From Opitutus sp. GAS368 (GTDB taxonomy: Bacteria; Verrucomicrobiota; Verrucomicrobiia; Opitutales; Opitutaceae): a DNA stretch of 40,161 nucleotides. Position 1 is the first letter of the stretch; every line of letters starts with the position of its first letter. The notes beneath the pieces are model-generated. The model did no database searches. It saw only the letters and a program-made list of their open reading frames with translations, and was not told the DNA's origin. Shown here piece after piece: positions 1-8,099 of the stretch. The position numbers and the translations under genes are program-made. The DNA is taken from assembly GCA_945871085.1 (NCBI GenBank), contig CAMBVX010000016.1, positions 1-40,161 on the forward strand, written 5' to 3'.

Positions 1-120
1 TCATTCCGCACATATCCATTGCACCACACCAAAATCCTCTTTTGGTTAGGAGCCTAACTATCCATCGATCAGGACTTCCCTGATCCGTTGACCTGAGCTG
101 CCGAAACCGGCCCGCGCCGC
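1..120. other. Left-edge non-coding stretch
   Basis: No gene is evident here. In the frame of the following gene a stop (TGA at 94-96) closes the region, so that gene cannot start before position 97. I see no convincing promoter, terminator or RNA gene. Confidence 0.4.
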
Positions 121-1656
121 TTGCCTACCGTTCATACCGCCTTCCGCCACCTGCTCTTGCTGGTTCTAACAACCTGGTTGGTGGAGCGTGTCTGCGGTCA
201 AGAGCGCGAGCGCCACACGTGGGCCCTCGGCGTCGAACGTTCCGATGCGACCGGTCGCGTGACTTCGTGGACCGCCGCCGGACCGCTTCTTTTCTCGAAA
301 TCCGCACCCGAGGCCGGGACAACCAGCGGTTTTCGACCGTTTTGGGTGCAAACCACGGAAGCCAACGGTGATTTGCGCTCGGGCACCGCACTCTATCCGA
401 TCTTCACCTACCGCGCCGACGCCGCGACCTACGCGTGGAGTTTTTTCGAACTGATCAAGCGCGCGGGTCGCAAAGACGGCGCGCCCGCCCCCCAGAGCAC
501 CCTGGAAAACAGCGCGGCCTTCGATGTGTGGCCGTTCTGGTTCTCCCGCCGCACCGACGATCCCGCCGACAGCTACCGCGCCCTCTTTCCCTTCGCCGGC
601 ACCCTCAAACGCCGCCTCGGTTTCGAAGAGCTCTCGTGGAAACTTTTTCCGCTCTACGTCGAAAATCACCGCCGCGGAGCCCTCACCACCTCGACCCCGT
701 GGCCCTTCATCCGCACGACTCGCGGTGCCGCGCACGGCTTCGCGCTCTGGCCGCTCTTCGGCTGGCAGGAACGCCCCGGCGTCTCCCGCGACGAATTCTA
801 CCTCTGGCCGCTCGGCTACAATAACACCCAAGCGCCCGCCGCCGGCGCCCCCGCGGGCACCCCGCCTTCACGTCAATTTGCCGTCCTGCCGTTCTACGCC
901 CGCGAACAGGGACCCGGTTTCGTGAGCGAAAATTTTCTCTGGCCTTTCTTCGGCTACACCGACCGCACCGCACCGTGGCGCTACCACGAAACGCGTTACT
1001 TCTGGCCGTTTTTCGTCCAAGGCCGGGGCGATGATCGCACCGTCAATCGCTGGGGCCCGTTCTACACGCACTCGGTCATCAAGGGCATCGAAAAAACCTG
1101 GATCGCTTGGCCGTTCTTCCGCGAGAAGCGCTGGACCGAGCAGGGCCTCGCGCAAACCCAGACCCAATTTCTTTGGCGTCTCTCCTGGTCACTCGAACAA
1201 CGCAGCACGACCAATCCCACCCTCGCGCCCGCTTCGATCCAACACGTCTGGCCGCTTTTCAGCACCTGGGACAACGGCGCAGGTCGCCGCCAAATCCAAG
1301 CCCTCAGCCCCTTCGAAGTATTTTTTCCCGGCAACACCAAGATGCGTGAAGTCTGGGCACCCCTTTTATCGCTTTACCGCTACGACCAACGCGCCCCCGG
1401 CCACGAGCGCCACTCGCTCCTTTGGGATCTCATTTCGTGGGAAAACCACTCCGTGTCACCTGCGCCAGCCGCCGCCACTGCATCAACGACTACTCCGGCC
1501 AACACGGCCAACCCTAAGCCCGCCCTAGAGGAACGCCTCGCCCTCGCCCGCGGTCTGATCGGTCTGCGTCGCCCCGCCGGCGAACGCGCCTGGCGTCTCT
1601 TCTGGTTAGATTTCCCTTCGAAAACCGCTAGTGTTTCCACTGCGTCCACCCGCTGA
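121..1656 (+). CDS. Secreted W-P-F-F repeat protein of unknown function, upstream of mla genes
   Basis: This 511-residue protein is not a family I can name. Residues 7-26 form a hydrophobic signal-peptide-like segment after a short N-terminus. The mature part holds about fourteen short aromatic-proline motifs of the form [W/F/Y]-P-[F/L]-[F/W/Y], for example near residues 72, 92, 137, 176, 193, 210, 256, 274, 295, 330 and 377, usually 17-27 residues apart. This suggests a repeat-built beta structure, either periplasmic or in the outer membrane. The start is taken as TTG at 121: it is the first start codon after an in-frame stop at 94-96, and no early ATG exists, so the exact start is uncertain. 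Its stop codon lies one base before the mlaE ATG, so it is probably the first gene of the mla operon and may act with that transporter in the envelope. That role is inferred from context only. Confidence 0.75.
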   Translation: MPTVHTAFRHLLLLVLTTWLVERVCGQERERHTWALGVERSDATGRVTSWTAAGPLLFSKSAPEAGTTSGFRPFWVQTTEANGDLRSGTALYPIFTYRADAATYAWSFFELIKRAGRKDGAPAPQSTLENSAAFDVWPFWFSRRTDDPADSYRALFPFAGTLKRRLGFEELSWKLFPLYVENHRRGALTTSTPWPFIRTTRGAAHGFALWPLFGWQERPGVSRDEFYLWPLGYNNTQAPAAGAPAGTPPSRQFAVLPFYAREQGPGFVSENFLWPFFGYTDRTAPWRYHETRYFWPFFVQGRGDDRTVNRWGPFYTHSVIKGIEKTWIAWPFFREKRWTEQGLAQTQTQFLWRLSWSLEQRSTTNPTLAPASIQHVWPLFSTWDNGAGRRQIQALSPFEVFFPGNTKMREVWAPLLSLYRYDQRAPGHERHSLLWDLISWENHSVSPAPAAATASTTTPANTANPKPALEERLALARGLIGLRRPAGERAWRLFWLDFPSKTASVSTASTR

Positions 1657-1657
1657 T

Positions 1658-2410
1658 ATGAACCAACTCACCGCCATCCTCGAAGGCATCGGCAGCACGC
1701 TCCAGCTGCTGTTCCGCGCGGTCTCCTACACGCCGTCGCTCTGGCGCCAGCGTGCGCGCTTCATCGAGCAGTGCTACCTGATCGGCTACACGACGCTCCC
1801 CATCGTCGCCATCCTGAGTTTTTTCATCGGCAGTGTGCTCGCGCTGCAGGCCGGTTACTCCATGTCAAACTTCGGCGCGAAACAGTTCATCGGCTCCCTC
1901 GTCGGCCTCTCCATGGCGCGCGAACTCGGCCCCGTCATGGCCGCCATCTTGCTCGCCGGTCGCGTGGGCTCCGCCATCGCCGCCGAGCTCGCCTCGATGA
2001 AAGTTTACCAGGAAATCGACGCGTTGGAGACCATGAACATCCCGCCCGCCAAGATCCTGGTGCTCCCGCGGCTCGCCGCCGTGCTCGTGATGATGCCCGT
2101 GCTGGCGATCATCGCCGACCTCGTCGGCTGGTTCGGCGGTGCCATCATTTCGAAATACACCCAGTCCATCGCCATCGAACCCGAGGCTTATTTCTCCGTG
2201 CTCCGCCGCTTCATGGTCTTCAAAGACGTGCTCAACGGCCTCATCAAAGCCGAAGTCTTCGGTTTCGCGATCGTCCTCGTCTGCTGCAACATCGGCCTCA
2301 ACACCCGCGGCGGCCCCCGGGAAATCGGCGCCGCTGTCACCCGGGCCGTCGTCGTCTCGCTCATTCTCATCCTCGTGCTCGATTACTTCGTCACGAAAGC
2401 CCTCATGTGA
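1658..2410 (+). CDS. mlaE: MlaE-type phospholipid ABC transporter permease
   Basis: This is a 250-residue integral membrane protein of the MlaE/YrbE permease family, which with MlaF and MlaD moves phospholipids between the outer and inner membranes. The family core is visible: a conserved segment with GSALALQAG-like sequence around residues 48-60, and the ELGPV motif followed by ILAGRVGSAIAAELASMK, typical of MlaE. Several hydrophobic helices follow. The ATG at 1658 gives the standard MlaE length; an in-frame GTG at 1631 would overlap the upstream gene and add nine unlikely residues. The gene follows the secreted repeat-protein gene by one base and is followed by mlaF after two bases, so the cluster is very likely one transcript. 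Confidence 0.92.
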   Translation: MNQLTAILEGIGSTLQLLFRAVSYTPSLWRQRARFIEQCYLIGYTTLPIVAILSFFIGSVLALQAGYSMSNFGAKQFIGSLVGLSMARELGPVMAAILLAGRVGSAIAAELASMKVYQEIDALETMNIPPAKILVLPRLAAVLVMMPVLAIIADLVGWFGGAIISKYTQSIAIEPEAYFSVLRRFMVFKDVLNGLIKAEVFGFAIVLVCCNIGLNTRGGPREIGAAVTRAVVVSLILILVLDYFVTKALM

Positions 2411-2412
2411 CC

Positions 2413-3216
2413 ATGACCTGCTCGCCTACCCGCAATCCTTTTACCCACACTGAGACCGCCGCCGTCGGTGTAGCCATCGAAGGCCTCTCAAAAAATTTCG
2501 GCTGCTTCGAGGTGCTGAAAAACGTCACTTTCTCCGTCGAGCCCGGCGAAATCTTCGTGCTCATGGGCCCCAGCGGCTCCGGCAAGAGCGTACTCCTCAA
2601 ACACATTGTCGGCCTCGAAAAACCGACCGCCGGTCGCGTCACGGTCGATGGCCGCGACGCCTCTTCCGAAACGACGCGCGAACAAGTCCGCCTGGCCCTC
2701 GTTTTCCAATCCGGCGCGCTTTTCAACTCCCTCAGCGTCTACGACAACCTCGCCCTCTACCCGCGCGAACATCAAGTCGCCGACGAAGCCGCCATTCGCG
2801 AAAAAGTGATGCGCGCGCTGCAAATCCTGTCCCTGGAAGGCACCGCCCACAAATCTCCCTCGGAGCTTTCCGGCGGCATGAAAAAACGCGTGGCCATCGC
2901 CCGCGGCCTCGTGATGGAGCCGCAGCTCATGCTCTACGACGAGCCCACCAGCGAGCTCGACCCTGTCATGTCTGCCACCATTACTGAAATCATCGCCACG
3001 CTGAAAGACGAGTATCACGTCACCAGCATCGTCGTGTCCCACGATCGCGAACTCGCCCTCGGCATCGCCGACCGCGTCGGCATTTTGATGGGCGGCGAAC
3101 TCGTCAGCCTCGGCACGCCCGCCGAACTGCGCGCGCCCAAGGACCCCCGCGTCGCGGAATTCCTCTATCCCAAAATCGACCTTAAGAATCCCCGTTTCAA
3201 AAAACTGGAGACCTAA
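2413..3216 (+). CDS. mlaF: MlaF-type ABC transporter ATP-binding protein
   Basis: This 267-residue ATPase powers the Mla phospholipid transporter. The Walker A motif GPSGSGKS is at residues 52-59, the ABC signature LSGGM at 152-156, and the Walker B LMLYDE at 172-177, followed by PTSELDP. The LSGGMKKRVAIARGL form is characteristic of MlaF. About twenty extra residues precede the usual N-terminus. The start is ATG 2413; an in-frame GTG at 2407 overlapping the mlaE stop is also possible. The gene is tightly coupled to mlaE upstream and mlaD downstream (three bases). Confidence 0.93.
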   Translation: MTCSPTRNPFTHTETAAVGVAIEGLSKNFGCFEVLKNVTFSVEPGEIFVLMGPSGSGKSVLLKHIVGLEKPTAGRVTVDGRDASSETTREQVRLALVFQSGALFNSLSVYDNLALYPREHQVADEAAIREKVMRALQILSLEGTAHKSPSELSGGMKKRVAIARGLVMEPQLMLYDEPTSELDPVMSATITEIIATLKDEYHVTSIVVSHDRELALGIADRVGILMGGELVSLGTPAELRAPKDPRVAEFLYPKIDLKNPRFKKLET

Positions 3217-3219
3217 ACC

Positions 3220-4218
3220 ATGAACAACGCCCAACAAACCGCCCGCGTCGGCCTCTTCTTCCTCCTCGGTCTCGCCCTCACGTGGGTGACCTTCGAGACC
3301 CTCAGTGACGGCAAGGTCTTCAAAGACCGCGGCTACACCCTCATCGCTGGCTTCGAGAGTCTGAAGGAGCTCAAACAGGGCGACGAAGTTCGTATGGCCG
3401 GCGTAAAAATCGGCTCCGTCGAACAGACCAACCTGGCACCCTCCGGCCGCCGCGCCGAAGCCGTCCTCCGCATCGACCCGAAGATCACGATCAAAAGTGA
3501 CGCCACCGCTTCCATCGTCATGGCCGGCCTCATCGGCACCAACTACGTCGGCATCGACCTCGGCACCACCACCGCCGCCGCGCTTAAAGACGGTGCCGAA
3601 ATCCAGACGCGCGTCACCCCCGACATCAACGCCATCATGAGCGAGCTCGGTAACCTCGGGAAAAAACTCGAGGGCGCTCTCGGCAGCATCACTGGGGCCG
3701 TGAACGGCGACGGCAAGACCCCCGGTCTCTTCCAAAAACTCGATCAAGTCGTCACGGATAACTCCGCGAAAATCAGCACGACGATGACCAACCTCCAAGC
3801 CGTCACCGCCAAACTCAACCAAGGTGAAGGCACCCTCGGTCGCCTGATCAACGATCCAAAAATGCATGACGAACTGATCGCCAGCGTGAACGAAATCAAG
3901 AGCGCCGCCACCGACGCCCGCACCTTCGTCGCCAACGCCCAAGCCATCATCGATCAGGTCAAACTCGGCAAAGGCGCGCTCGGCGCACTCGTCTTCGATG
4001 AGAAAACCGCCACCGACTTGAAGAGCTCCGTCGCTAATTTACGCTCCGTCTCCGACAAACTCGCCAAGGGCGACGGCACCCTTGGTCGACTCCTCAACGA
4101 CGACAGCCTCTTCCGTGACGCGCAAGCGATCATGAAGAAAGCCAACACCGCAATCGACGGCCTCGGCGACTCCGGCCCGATCTCCGCCCTCGGCGTCGTC
4201 GCCAATTCGCTCTTCTAA
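3220..4218 (+). CDS. mlaD: MlaD-type MCE-domain substrate-binding protein
   Basis: This 332-residue protein belongs to the MCE (mammalian cell entry) family, the periplasmic lipid-binding part of the Mla transporter. It has an N-terminal membrane anchor at about residues 9-27 and an MCE domain at about 37-115, including the phrase LKQGDEVRMAGVKIGSVE and a GTNYVGIDLG strand. A long helical region of about 200 residues follows, with repeated GxGTLGRLINDP-like turns near residues 206-216 and 286-296. E. coli MlaD is about 183 residues, so this is the longer type with an extended C-terminal helical tail, as in other multi-helix MCE proteins. A GGAG ribosome site lies within the end of mlaF. It is the last gene of the operon. 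Confidence 0.9.
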   Translation: MNNAQQTARVGLFFLLGLALTWVTFETLSDGKVFKDRGYTLIAGFESLKELKQGDEVRMAGVKIGSVEQTNLAPSGRRAEAVLRIDPKITIKSDATASIVMAGLIGTNYVGIDLGTTTAAALKDGAEIQTRVTPDINAIMSELGNLGKKLEGALGSITGAVNGDGKTPGLFQKLDQVVTDNSAKISTTMTNLQAVTAKLNQGEGTLGRLINDPKMHDELIASVNEIKSAATDARTFVANAQAIIDQVKLGKGALGALVFDEKTATDLKSSVANLRSVSDKLAKGDGTLGRLLNDDSLFRDAQAIMKKANTAIDGLGDSGPISALGVVANSLF

Positions 4219-4351
4219 CGGAGCGACGGTATCCCACCGCCGCTGCTGGCGCTCGCGACCTCACCGCAGGGCCCGCGCTCGCCGCCGTTCCGTTACGCAG
4301 CGAACACGATCACCGCGACGCCCCGCCGTCCAGCGGCAGCCCGACCCAAAA

Positions 4352-4385
4352 AAGGCGCGCCTGCGAAGGCGCGCCTTGTCTTTTT
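4352..4385. terminator. Bidirectional rho-independent terminator between mlaD and argG
   Basis: Perfect 10-bp arms AAGGCGCGCC (4352-4361) and GGCGCGCCTT (4368-4377) enclose a 6-base loop. A T-run follows at 4381-4385 and an A-run precedes at 4348-4353, so the hairpin can end both mlaD (+) and argG (-) transcripts, which converge here. Confidence 0.85.
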
Positions 4386-4408
4386 AGAAAATCAAATCGC
4401 TGCCGAAC

Positions 4409-5635
4409 TCACACCTTCGGACCACCCTGCGCGAGATTGCGCGCCCGCAGCCGCAAGCCGTTCAAACGGATAAACCCCGTCGCGTCGCTCTGGTTATACC
4501 AGCTCTTCACGCCTTCCATCGACGCGATCTTGTCGTCGTAGAGCGAGTATTTCGACTTCCGTCCGCAAGTGATGATATTGCCCTTGTAGAGCTTGAGGCG
4601 GACGGTGCCGGTCACGTAGCGCTGGCTCTCGTCGACCATCGCTTGGAGCATTTCCCGCTCGGGCGCGAACCAGAAGCCGTTATAAACGAGCTCGGCGTAT
4701 TTCGGGATGAAACCGTCGCGCAGGTGCAACACTTCGCGGTCGAGTGTGAGCGACTCCACTTGCCGGTGGGCCTGCATGAGAATCGTGCCGCCCGGGGTCT
4801 CATAGACCCCGCGGGACTTCATACCGACGAAGCGATTCTCGACCAAATCGACGCGGCCGATGCCGTGCTTGCCACCGAGCTTATTCAGCGCCTTGAGCAC
4901 GCCGCCGGGAGTGAGCTGCTTGCCGTTCACGGCGACGCAATCGCCCTTCACGAAATCAAGTTCGACATACTCGGGCTTGTCGGGCGCATCCTCGGGCGCC
5001 ACGGAAAGCTTAAACATCGCTTTGTTCGCCTTCGTGGTCGGATCGAACCACGGATCCTCAAGAATGCCCGCCTCGTATGAAATATGGAGGAGATTCCGGT
5101 CCATGGAATACGGCTTCTTGAGCGACGCCTCCACGGGGATTTTGTGCTCGGCGCAGTAGGCGATCATTTCGGCGCGGCCGGGGAAGAGCGCGCGATATTC
5201 TTCCATCTTCCACGGCGCGATGATCTGCAGCTGCGGCGCGAGCGCCATGTAGGTTAGCTCGAAACGGCACTGGTCGTTGCCTTTGCCGGTAGCACCGTGC
5301 GCCACGGTATCAGCCTTTTCTTTCTTCGCGATGTCGACCTGCGCCTTGGCGATGAGCGGCCGGGCGATCGAAGTGCCAAGGTAATACTGCCCCTCGTAAA
5401 TCGCGTTGGCGCGGATCATCGGATAGATGAAGTCGCGCGCGAACTCCTCGACGAGGTCGAGCGTGTAGTGCTTCGACGCGCCGGTCTTCAAAGCCTTTTT
5501 GTCGAGGCCCTTCAACTCTTCCTCTTGGCCGACGTCGGCCGCAAACGTGACGATCTCAGCGTCGTAAGTTTCCTTGAGCCATTTGACGATGACGGACGTG
5601 TCGAGGCCGCCAGAGTATGCGAGGACGATTTTCAT
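4409..5635 (-). CDS. argG: Argininosuccinate synthase
   Basis: ArgG joins citrulline and aspartate using ATP to give argininosuccinate, the penultimate arginine step. The protein is 408 residues, close to the usual 400. The ATP-pyrophosphatase motif AYSGGLDTS is at residues 6-14, and later segments such as [15 protein letters not shown] and [11 protein letters not shown] are typical of the family. The start is the ATG whose complement is at 5633-5635; an upstream in-frame extension to 5737 is Arg-rich and unlike the family. It is the last member of the minus-strand arg series and converges on mlaD at a shared terminator. The neighbour upstream (5853-6347) is on the other strand, so argG probably has its own promoter in 5636-5850. 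Confidence 0.96.
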   Translation of the reverse strand: MKIVLAYSGGLDTSVIVKWLKETYDAEIVTFAADVGQEEELKGLDKKALKTGASKHYTLDLVEEFARDFIYPMIRANAIYEGQYYLGTSIARPLIAKAQVDIAKKEKADTVAHGATGKGNDQCRFELTYMALAPQLQIIAPWKMEEYRALFPGRAEMIAYCAEHKIPVEASLKKPYSMDRNLLHISYEAGILEDPWFDPTTKANKAMFKLSVAPEDAPDKPEYVELDFVKGDCVAVNGKQLTPGGVLKALNKLGGKHGIGRVDLVENRFVGMKSRGVYETPGGTILMQAHRQVESLTLDREVLHLRDGFIPKYAELVYNGFWFAPEREMLQAMVDESQRYVTGTVRLKLYKGNIITCGRKSKYSLYDDKIASMEGVKSWYNQSDATGFIRLNGLRLRARNLAQGGPKV

Positions 5636-5852
5636 GAGTGGCCGAGTGTGGGGAAATCCCGCGCCGCCGCGCAAAAGAAAAACGCATGTCGCTCGACGAG
5701 ACCCCACGCGACGCAGCGCAAGAACACGTAGGGACACCGAGGATTACACTTAGGGTGTTTAACGCAGCGTTTACTCGGCGACGATTGCGGCCATGCTCAG
5801 GCCATGGAAGATCGAGGGCGTCAGGTCTCGTTTATTATTCATTATTCCATCC

Positions 5853-6347
5853 ATGCGTCCGTCCCCCATGAAGATCCCAGCCTCCCGTCCACCGCCAGCC
5901 CGCCGCGCCGGCTTCACCCTCGTCGAGATCATGATTGTCGTCGTGATCATCGGATTGCTCGCCGCCATGGCGATCCCCGCCTTTCAGCGGGTGCAACGGC
6001 GGTCACAGAATAGCCGTTTCGTCAGCGATCTCCGGATTTTCTCCCAAGCGTTCGAAACCTACTCCCTCGAAAACGGCGGCTGGCCGCCCAACGTCGGTCC
6101 GGGAGCCGTTCCCGCCGGCCTCTCCGGTGCCCTTCAAGTTTCAGTCTGGACCGCTCCCACGGTCGTCGGGGGCCGATGGAACTACGACCGCAACATCAAC
6201 GGTATTGCCGTCGCCGTCTCGTGCAGTGGCACCGGCATCGACGATGCCCGGATGCAGGAAATCGACGCGATGCTGGACGATGGCGATCTCAGCACCGGCC
6301 GCTTTCAGTTAATCGGCAGCCGCTATATGAGCATCCTCGAACTCTAG
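5853..6347 (+). CDS. Type IV pilin/pseudopilin-like protein
   Basis: This is a prepilin-type protein of about 164 residues. A short basic leader is followed by the GFTLVEIMIVVVIIGLLAAMA segment (prepilin peptidase site before F, Glu at +5, then one hydrophobic helix), the mark of type IV pilins and type II secretion pseudopilins. The globular part has short segments like those of small secretion pseudopilins of Verrucomicrobia, such as WPPNVGPG. The start could be ATG 5853 or ATG 5868; the latter gives a shorter leader, MKIPASRPPPARR. It is an orphan lying between argF and argG on the opposite strand; I see no other pilus or secretion gene nearby. Confidence 0.82.
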   Translation: MRPSPMKIPASRPPPARRAGFTLVEIMIVVVIIGLLAAMAIPAFQRVQRRSQNSRFVSDLRIFSQAFETYSLENGGWPPNVGPGAVPAGLSGALQVSVWTAPTVVGGRWNYDRNINGIAVAVSCSGTGIDDARMQEIDAMLDDGDLSTGRFQLIGSRYMSILEL

Positions 6348-6363
6348 CCCTCGGCCCGAAAAC

Positions 6364-7341
6364 TTAGCGGGCGGCCGCCGCGAGGGTAGCCAGAATCGCC
6401 TTCTGCATGTGGAGGCGATTCTCGGCTTGGTCGAAGATGATCGAGCGCGGATTCTCCAAGACTTCCTGCATCACTTCTTCTCCCGCATGGGCCGGCAGGC
6501 AATGCATGAAGAGGGCATCCTGCTTGGCCGCCGCGAAAAGTTTCCCCGTGACGACGTAGGGCAACATCACTCGAATACGCTCTTTGGTCTCTTCTTCTTT
6601 ACCCATGCTCACCCAGACGTCGGTGTAGACGACGTCGGCTCCGCGCACGGCTTCGTAGGGATCGGTCGTAAACTGAAAATCTCCACCCGTGGCCTTGCCC
6701 GAAAATTTCTCCTTCGCGAGCTGCGCCTGAAACGCAGCCGACGGCGCAAACTCCTTGGGGCCCGCGAGCGAGATCTTCATGCCGAACAGATTCGCCCCCA
6801 GAATCCACGAGTTGGCCATATTGCAGGCCGTATCACCCAAAAACGCAATTTTCCGGCCCCGCAGCGACTCGACCAGCTTCGCCCCCGTCGCGGTCTGCGC
6901 ATTTTTCGCCCAGCGTTCAGTCATCGTGAACGCGTCGGTGAAGATCTGACACGGGTGGAGAAAATCGGTGAGCGCATTGATCACCGGGACGCTCCCGAAT
7001 GAAGCCAAACGCTCCACTTCGCCATGATCAAACGTGCGCACCACCAAGCCATGCACAAAGCGGGAGAGCACCCGCGCCGTATCCTCGACGGTCTCACCGC
7101 GACCGAGCTGAATATCGTTCTTGTTTAGAAAAAGCGGATTGCCGCCGAGTTCGTGAATGCCGACCTCAAAAGAGACGCGCGTGCGCGTGGACGACTTCGA
7201 AAAAATCATGGCCCACGTCTGGCCCGCGAGCGGCTTGGGCGCTCCGCGCTGGCCGCGCGTCCGCTTCAACTCACGCGCCAAGGCAAACAGTTTGGGCAAT
7301 TCGGACCGCGCAAAGTCGGTCTCTTTGAGAAAGTGCTTCAT
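6364..7341 (-). CDS. argF: Ornithine carbamoyltransferase
   Basis: ArgF transfers the carbamoyl group of carbamoyl phosphate to ornithine, giving citrulline. The protein has 325 residues. The carbamoyl-phosphate motif STRTR is at residues 51-55, HPCQ at 129-132, and the ornithine-side HCLPAH at 280-285, which separates it from aspartate carbamoyltransferase. The ATG start gives MKHFLKETDF, the normal family N-terminus. It is an isolated minus-strand gene: the pilin gene lies downstream on the other strand and the Uma2 gene diverges upstream, so it needs its own promoter in 7342-7468. Confidence 0.95.
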   Translation of the reverse strand: MKHFLKETDFARSELPKLFALARELKRTRGQRGAPKPLAGQTWAMIFSKSSTRTRVSFEVGIHELGGNPLFLNKNDIQLGRGETVEDTARVLSRFVHGLVVRTFDHGEVERLASFGSVPVINALTDFLHPCQIFTDAFTMTERWAKNAQTATGAKLVESLRGRKIAFLGDTACNMANSWILGANLFGMKISLAGPKEFAPSAAFQAQLAKEKFSGKATGGDFQFTTDPYEAVRGADVVYTDVWVSMGKEEETKERIRVMLPYVVTGKLFAAAKQDALFMHCLPAHAGEEVMQEVLENPRSIIFDQAENRLHMQKAILATLAAAAR

Positions 7342-7468
7342 TGAAAACGAAGGGATCTAAGCCGGTCGCATGCTGCGGACGAGGGAAATTTTCGGCCGCT
7401 TCATCACGGCAGCAGCCACCGTGGATGCCGCGCTTGCCTCGACAGGATGACCAAACATAGTCTGTGGC

Positions 7469-8029
7469 ATGGAAACCGCCGCACCCTCGCTGCACCTGTC
7501 TGTCGAAGACTACCTGAAATTCGAGGCCGACGCACAGGTGCGCCACGAATACATCGGCGGCCGTATTCACGCGATGTCAGGCACGACTGTGCGGCACAAT
7601 GTTATCGCCGGGAACTTGGTCGGCGCGATTTTCAATCACCTGCGCGGTGGCCCCTGCCGAGCCTATTTCAACGACGTCAAAGTGCAGCTGGAAGTTCACC
7701 GCGAGGATATTTTCTACTACCCTGATATTATGGTCGCGTGCGAACACGAGGGCCTGGAGAAACATTTCCTCCGGCATCCGAAACTCATCGTCGAGGTGCT
7801 CTCGGCCTCGACAGAGGCCACCGACCGCCGCGAGAAACTCCTCAACTATCCGCTCATCGCGAGCCTCGATGAATACGCGATCATCGCGCAGGACTCTCAC
7901 GAAGTCACTCTCCACCGGCGCACTGAACACTGGCGGCCGGTTCAGATCACCGCGACGGACGCAACCGTGGAGTTCCGCTCGATCAATCTCACTGTCCCGC
8001 TTGCGCAGATTTACGCAGGCGTGTTCTGA
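7469..8029 (+). CDS. Uma2 family protein (DUF820, PD-(D/E)XK-like nuclease fold)
   Basis: This 186-residue protein matches the Uma2/DUF820 family: the N-terminal phrase VEDYLKFEADAQVRHEYIGG, then PDIMVACEHEG (Asp86), and LIVEVLSAST (Glu109) followed by a basic helix with K123. These give a PD-(D/E)XK-like layout. Members are common as scattered multi-copy genes in cyanobacteria and Verrucomicrobia, and their function is not settled. The start ATG 7469 gives the normal N-terminus. A weak TTGCCT / CATAGT pair with a 16-base spacer lies just upstream (about 7436-7464). It diverges from argF and converges on argD. Confidence 0.85.
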   Translation: METAAPSLHLSVEDYLKFEADAQVRHEYIGGRIHAMSGTTVRHNVIAGNLVGAIFNHLRGGPCRAYFNDVKVQLEVHREDIFYYPDIMVACEHEGLEKHFLRHPKLIVEVLSASTEATDRREKLLNYPLIASLDEYAIIAQDSHEVTLHRRTEHWRPVQITATDATVEFRSINLTVPLAQIYAGVF

Positions 8030-8033
8030 CCCC

Positions 8034-8094
8034 GGGAGCGCGGGCGGCCCCGCCCGCCCGCAATGACCAAAGCGGGCGAGCCGTCCGCGCTCTC
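8034..8094. repeat. Imperfect inverted repeat between the Uma2 gene and argD
   Basis: Arms of about 23 bases (8034-8057 and 8072-8094) pair with a few mismatches around a central spacer of about 14 bases. It lies directly after the Uma2 stop and just before the argD stop, so it could end both convergent transcripts, but it has no T-run and resembles a dispersed GC-rich palindromic repeat. Confidence 0.55.
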
Positions 8095-8099
8095 GATGC

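Noticed and set aside
1771-2412. An N-terminal extension of MlaF of about 214 residues
   Set aside because: It is an Arg/His-rich shadow of mlaE in another frame; the MlaF family begins near ATG 2413.
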